Part shown: piece after piece, positions 6,044 to 8,981 of the stretch
Position numbering within the stretch: the first letter of the stretch is position 1
How the letters are laid out: each line of letters starts with the position of its first letter
Assembly: GCA_964393115.1 (NCBI GenBank)
Contig: CAYMST010000199.1
Coordinates: 1 to 8,981, forward strand
Length of the DNA stretch: 8,981 nt
Reading direction: 5' to 3'
Origin: CAYMST01 sp964393115
GTDB lineage: Bacteria; Bacteroidota; Bacteroidia; Cytophagales; Cyclobacteriaceae
Translations under genes and position numbers: made by a program
The notes under the pieces: model-generated
Databases searched by the model: none
Seen by the model: only the letters and a program-made list of their open reading frames with translations
Told to the model about the DNA's origin: nothing

Positions 6044-7372
6044 ATGAAAAATCTAAAAAATCGCTGGCTCATCGCAGCCTCTGCAGTAGGGCTACACATA
6101 TCAATTGGCGCCGTTTATGCATACAGCGTGCTCAAGTCTCCACTTCACAATAGTGTAGGATGGGAGTATAAACAGACCGCATGGGCCTTTAGCCTAGCCA
6201 TTTTATTCTTAGGGCTCTCAGCAGCTTTTCTCGGAAGAAAGGTTGAAAGGATGGGACCACGGAAAAGTGGAATGCTATCGGCCTCCTTCTACAGTATTGG
6301 ACTGCTAGTTTCTGGAGTAGCGGTATTAATAGGGAATGTGAACCTTTTCTACCTTGGATACGGTGTGATAGGAGGTATTGGACTCGGCGTGGGATATATC
6401 TGTCCTGTATCGACTTTAGTTAAATGGTTTCCTGACAGAAGAGGGTTGGCCACCGGACTCGCCATCATGGGGTTTGGCTTCGGAGCGTTACTGGCCAGTA
6501 GTTTAATCCAATATCTCATTGGGGTAGTCGGTATAGCGAACACCTTCTTTTACCTCGGAATAGGGTATTTCGTCATCATGTTCAGTTCTTCTCAGTACCT
6601 AGCTCCTCCTCCACTGGATTGGGTTCCGACAGGATTCAACACGCCGTCAGGTTTAGAAAGTAACAAAAAGATAAAAGCGGATCTCGCTCAATTAACCTCT
6701 ATCGAAGCACTTAAGACCATACGCTTTTACTATTTATGGATAATGTTATTCATAAATATCACCTGCGGTATTGCCGTTATCTCAGTCGCATCACCTCTTT
6801 CACAAGAGATTGCAGGACTTACACCTATAGCTGCGGCAGCAATGGTTGGGGCCATGGGACTTTTTAATGGCCTGGGAAGAATAGGATGGGCCAGCTTCTC
6901 GGATATCATCGGACGACCAATGACCTATTCTATATTCTTTATCACGCAGATAGTTGCCTTTTTTCTCCTTCCTCAAGTTTCAAATGCCATTTTATTCCAA
7001 GCTCTCGTATTCTTTATCCTAACCTGTTACGGAGGAGGTTTTGCTTCGATTCCAGCTTTTATTGGTGATGTTTTTGGTACAAAGAACCTATCTGCTATCC
7101 ACGGGAACATTCTTACCGCTTGGGCCGCTGCAGGACTAGTAGGGCCCCAGTTAGCCGCATATGTACGTCAAAGTACTGGTAGCTACCAACAAACCTTATA
7201 CATCTTCGCAGGGCTGTTTATCATAGCATTGATAGTATCTATACTCATACAATTGAATATCAAAAGCATAAAAACTTCAAAAAAGAAGGCGATCGAAAGG
7301 CTTGAACCAACAACGGAAAAAGTACCGAACATCGAGATACATCCGAAAACTAAGAGAGTGGTCATCGCTTAG
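6044..7372 (+). CDS. OFA-family MFS carrier (oxalate/formate antiporter-like)
   Basis: A 442-residue inner-membrane carrier with about 12 hydrophobic helices, the first at about 8-30. The loop after helix 2 has the MFS signature G64-RKVERMGPRKSG, and its second-half copy is GRIGWASFSDIIGRP at 278-292. The helix-1 motif SIGAVYAYSVLKSPL, the VKWFPDRRGLATGLA element (126-140) and FGTKNLSAIHG (344-354) are typical of the OFA group (OxlT, YhjX). R279 in helix 8 probably matches the carboxylate-binding Arg of OxlT; the helix-11 stretch TAWAAAG appears to have Trp where OxlT has its second key residue, Lys, so oxalate is unlikely. Being divergent from pflB and sharing its control region, it most likely moves formate, pyruvate or a similar small carboxylate. 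The last 35 residues are a charged cytoplasmic tail. A strong terminator follows. Substrate is inferred from context only. Confidence 0.9.
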   Translation: MKNLKNRWLIAASAVGLHISIGAVYAYSVLKSPLHNSVGWEYKQTAWAFSLAILFLGLSAAFLGRKVERMGPRKSGMLSASFYSIGLLVSGVAVLIGNVNLFYLGYGVIGGIGLGVGYICPVSTLVKWFPDRRGLATGLAIMGFGFGALLASSLIQYLIGVVGIANTFFYLGIGYFVIMFSSSQYLAPPPLDWVPTGFNTPSGLESNKKIKADLAQLTSIEALKTIRFYYLWIMLFINITCGIAVISVASPLSQEIAGLTPIAAAAMVGAMGLFNGLGRIGWASFSDIIGRPMTYSIFFITQIVAFFLLPQVSNAILFQALVFFILTCYGGGFASIPAFIGDVFGTKNLSAIHGNILTAWAAAGLVGPQLAAYVRQSTGSYQQTLYIFAGLFIIALIVSILIQLNIKSIKTSKKKAIERLEPTTEKVPNIEIHPKTKRVVIA

Positions 7373-7425
7373 AATAGTTTATAATTATTCTACTTAAAAC
7401 CGAATCATGCGGATACATGCAGATT

Positions 7426-7462
7426 AGCCAAAGTGTCACTCCAGTACACTTTGGCTTTTTTT
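7426..7462 (+). terminator. Intrinsic terminator after the OFA carrier
   Basis: AGCCAAAGTGT (7426-7436) pairs perfectly with ACACTTTGGCT (7446-7456), an 11-base stem with a 9-base loop, followed by seven T (7456-7462). It lies 54 bases after the carrier stop. On the minus strand no T-run follows the stem, so it is a weaker end for the convergent lipoprotein gene. Confidence 0.92.
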
Positions 7463-7485
7463 ATGCAATACTATTATCCATTTAA

Positions 7486-8406
7486 CTACTGCACTACTAC
7501 ATTCTCTGAGTACTCAAACAAGTAACATTCTAACCACTGATTTTCTATTTTCACGGTCACTTCATAAGTCCCTGCATCATCATAAGTCCATAAAAGAGGA
7601 CCAGTACCCGTACTTACTATTGTTCCGTCAATCACCCAAGAATACAATAAGGAGGTAGACGGCGGAATAAACTCGTATTCCCTTAAAGAAAGCTGATTCA
7701 CTTCGAAACCTGGTGGGAGACAAGGCTCCGGCTCACAGCTATTAGCAACAGCGGCCAACTCACCAATACTATTCAAAGTAGAAGGTGATGTTCCAATTGG
7801 TGATACGGCTTGCACCGGAAATCGAAACTCCGGTTGATATGTTTCATTGGAGGCTATGAAGTTATTGAAATCAAGAAAGTTAGTAAAAGTAACGTCACTG
7901 GCATCCGGTATCACAAATGAAAAAGGAAACTCTAATGTAAAGCATTGTCCATAGGCGTCTATAAGACCTTGTCTATCAATAGTTGCTATTGGTACTGGAT
8001 CAACAACAGGGGCTTCGAGAATATCCGTAACAACCCTGTCAAACTGTTCTTCGCCATCAATCTCAATCTGCTCATTATTAACCCGTAAGGAAAAAGGAAA
8101 ATAGATGGATTCAATATAGAGATCGCGGCGTTGCGAAGTGTTTAGTTCCATCATCCCATCGGTGGTAAACACAGTAACAGCAATGCCATTGCTATAGGCG
8201 AGCTCTACCGGATAGATAAAATTAACGGTGTCAGTACTAATCAACTCATCATCAAATGCGTCTAGCAGTTCCGTGAGCGTATTACTCAACTGAAACTCCT
8301 CAGACTTTTTCGTCTCCACAAAGTCTGGAGCTTCTAGTCCACATGAAGACATCACTGTCAGCATAAACACACAAAGCAATAAGATATCGATTTCATTTTG
8401 TTTCAT
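7486..8406 (-). CDS. Surface lipoprotein with four imperfect repeats and a PKD-like domain, receptor partner
   Basis: A 306-residue lipoprotein. The N-terminus is a hydrophobic signal (9-21) ending in VMSSC, with C22 as the lipidated Cys. The middle consists of four imperfect beta-type repeats that each begin with an aromatic-Pro-aliphatic motif: FIYPVEL (63-69), IYFPFSL (101-107), LEFPFSF (158-164) and FRFPVQA (194-200), each followed by a short loop, another strand and a helix-like end. Residues about 230-306 look like a PKD-type Ig-like domain (YSWVIDG at 255-261, then DDAGTYEVTVKI at 276-287). Cys pairs near 155, 224 and 229 may form disulfides. It starts 12 bases after the stop of the TonB-dependent receptor gene, so the two form an operon and probably a complex at the outer membrane. 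The ligand is unknown. I do not recognise a named family beyond this architecture. Confidence 0.8.
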   Translation of the reverse strand: MKQNEIDILLLCVFMLTVMSSCGLEAPDFVETKKSEEFQLSNTLTELLDAFDDELISTDTVNFIYPVELAYSNGIAVTVFTTDGMMELNTSQRRDLYIESIYFPFSLRVNNEQIEIDGEEQFDRVVTDILEAPVVDPVPIATIDRQGLIDAYGQCFTLEFPFSFVIPDASDVTFTNFLDFNNFIASNETYQPEFRFPVQAVSPIGTSPSTLNSIGELAAVANSCEPEPCLPPGFEVNQLSLREYEFIPPSTSLLYSWVIDGTIVSTGTGPLLWTYDDAGTYEVTVKIENQWLECYLFEYSENVVVQ

Positions 8407-8418
8407 AGCTACGATGTT

Positions 8419-8981
8419 TTACCAATACACTCTGAATACAACATTTGGTGTCATCCTAAGCCCTCTTAATTCTGTTGAAAGAATTTCATTGTTGAATGAA
8501 GGCGTTAAACGATACTCTCTATTTAATTTATTTGTCCAATCATAAACGTTTAGGATACTTATGCCTACCATAGACTTAACCCTACTTCTTTTGCCATAGT
8601 CAAACTTGTAAGTGGCAGATAGATCTAATCTATGGTAAATCGGTAACTCTTGTGCATTGGGAGCATCAAACTCAATTATCCTTTCCTGATCAGCATTTCG
8701 TGCATAGCGAACCTCCGTAAATCGTTTGCCACTATGCCAAACCCAACCGAGTGAGAACCGGAAGTTTTTATGGTCATAAAAATTAGAGATTTTAATAAAG
8801 TGTTCTATATTCCAATTCCCTAAAAAAGGTTCATTCTCATTAAACCCTGAAAACCTATTTTTTGAGTGAAGGTAGGTATAGGCTACCCATAAGTTATACT
8901 TTCCGATGATCTGTTTAGCAAAAAAATCCATTCCAAAAATGGAACTAGCGCCTGTTTTGAAACCATTTATTTCCGGTTGTA
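8419..8981 (-). CDS. TonB-dependent receptor, C-terminal beta-barrel end (5' part beyond window)
   Basis: The frame is open to the right edge, so these 187 residues are only the C-terminus of a larger protein; the internal Met at 8931 is not the real start. The sequence has the alternating aromatic strands of a 22-stranded outer-membrane barrel, for example LWVAYTYLHSKNRF, FRFSLGWVWHSGKRF, and IYHRLDLSATYKFDY, then VKSMVGISILNVYDWTN, the usual near-last strand of these receptors. It ends in MTPNVVFRVYW, with the terminal aromatic residue needed by the BAM machinery. Such receptors import ligands across the outer membrane with energy from TonB. The plug and any regulatory N-terminal domains are outside the window, so the substrate cannot be guessed. 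It is the upstream gene of the lipoprotein. Confidence 0.92.
   Translation of the reverse strand, partial: QPEINGFKTGASSIFGMDFFAKQIIGKYNLWVAYTYLHSKNRFSGFNENEPFLGNWNIEHFIKISNFYDHKNFRFSLGWVWHSGKRFTEVRYARNADQERIIEFDAPNAQELPIYHRLDLSATYKFDYGKRSRVKSMVGISILNVYDWTNKLNREYRLTPSFNNEILSTELRGLRMTPNVVFRVYW

Noticed and set aside
7401..7420. Direct repeat CATGCGGATACATGC near the carrier stop as a repeat array
   Set aside because: Only two five-base copies; chance level.

Overview
The window looks like chromosomal DNA of a marine-type Bacteroidota bacterium (Cytophagia-like). The evidence is the protein content: the end of a TonB-dependent receptor with its own lipoprotein partner, a Bacteroidota-style HEPN-like small protein, lipoproteins with short permissive lipoboxes, few Shine-Dalgarno sequences, and moderately AT-rich DNA. 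I see no insertion sequence, tRNA, rRNA, CRISPR array or phage gene. The assignment to the phylum is inference from protein families, not from a marker gene.

Left part (1-1605): a minus-strand pair, speD followed by a DUF4178-type protein, is joined by a 4-base ATGA overlap and runs off the left edge. It is divergent from a plus-strand lipoprotein of the VanX/DdpX D-Ala-D-Ala dipeptidase family. The SpeD has the Glu-Ser processing site and catalytic His but carries Ser where the characterised bacterial enzyme has its catalytic Cys. The polyamine link of the whole cluster depends on genes outside the window.

Middle left (1606-2620): a stretch without an intact gene holds what looks like the tail of a decayed coding sequence. 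It is followed by a 133-residue HEPN-like protein, a hairpin at its stop codon, and a strong bidirectional terminator that separates it from the convergent pfl genes.

Middle (2624-7372): a mixed-acid fermentation module. Minus-strand pflB (pyruvate formate-lyase) and pflA (its radical-SAM activating enzyme) are separated by 188 bases that hold a long hairpin just before pflA. Divergent from pflB is an OFA-family MFS carrier, a likely exchanger of formate, pyruvate or another small carboxylate. Two FNR/Crp-type palindromes of the form TGAT-N4-ATCA lie exactly in the two non-coding parts of this module, one midway between pflB and the carrier and one at the pflB/pflA junction. This suggests control of the module by oxygen or redox state.

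Right part (7373-8981): a strong plus-strand terminator closes the carrier gene. Then come, on the minus strand, the C-terminal end of a TonB-dependent outer-membrane receptor (cut by the window edge) and, 12 bases downstream, a lipoprotein built from four imperfect beta-type repeats and a C-terminal PKD-like domain, probably the surface partner of the receptor.
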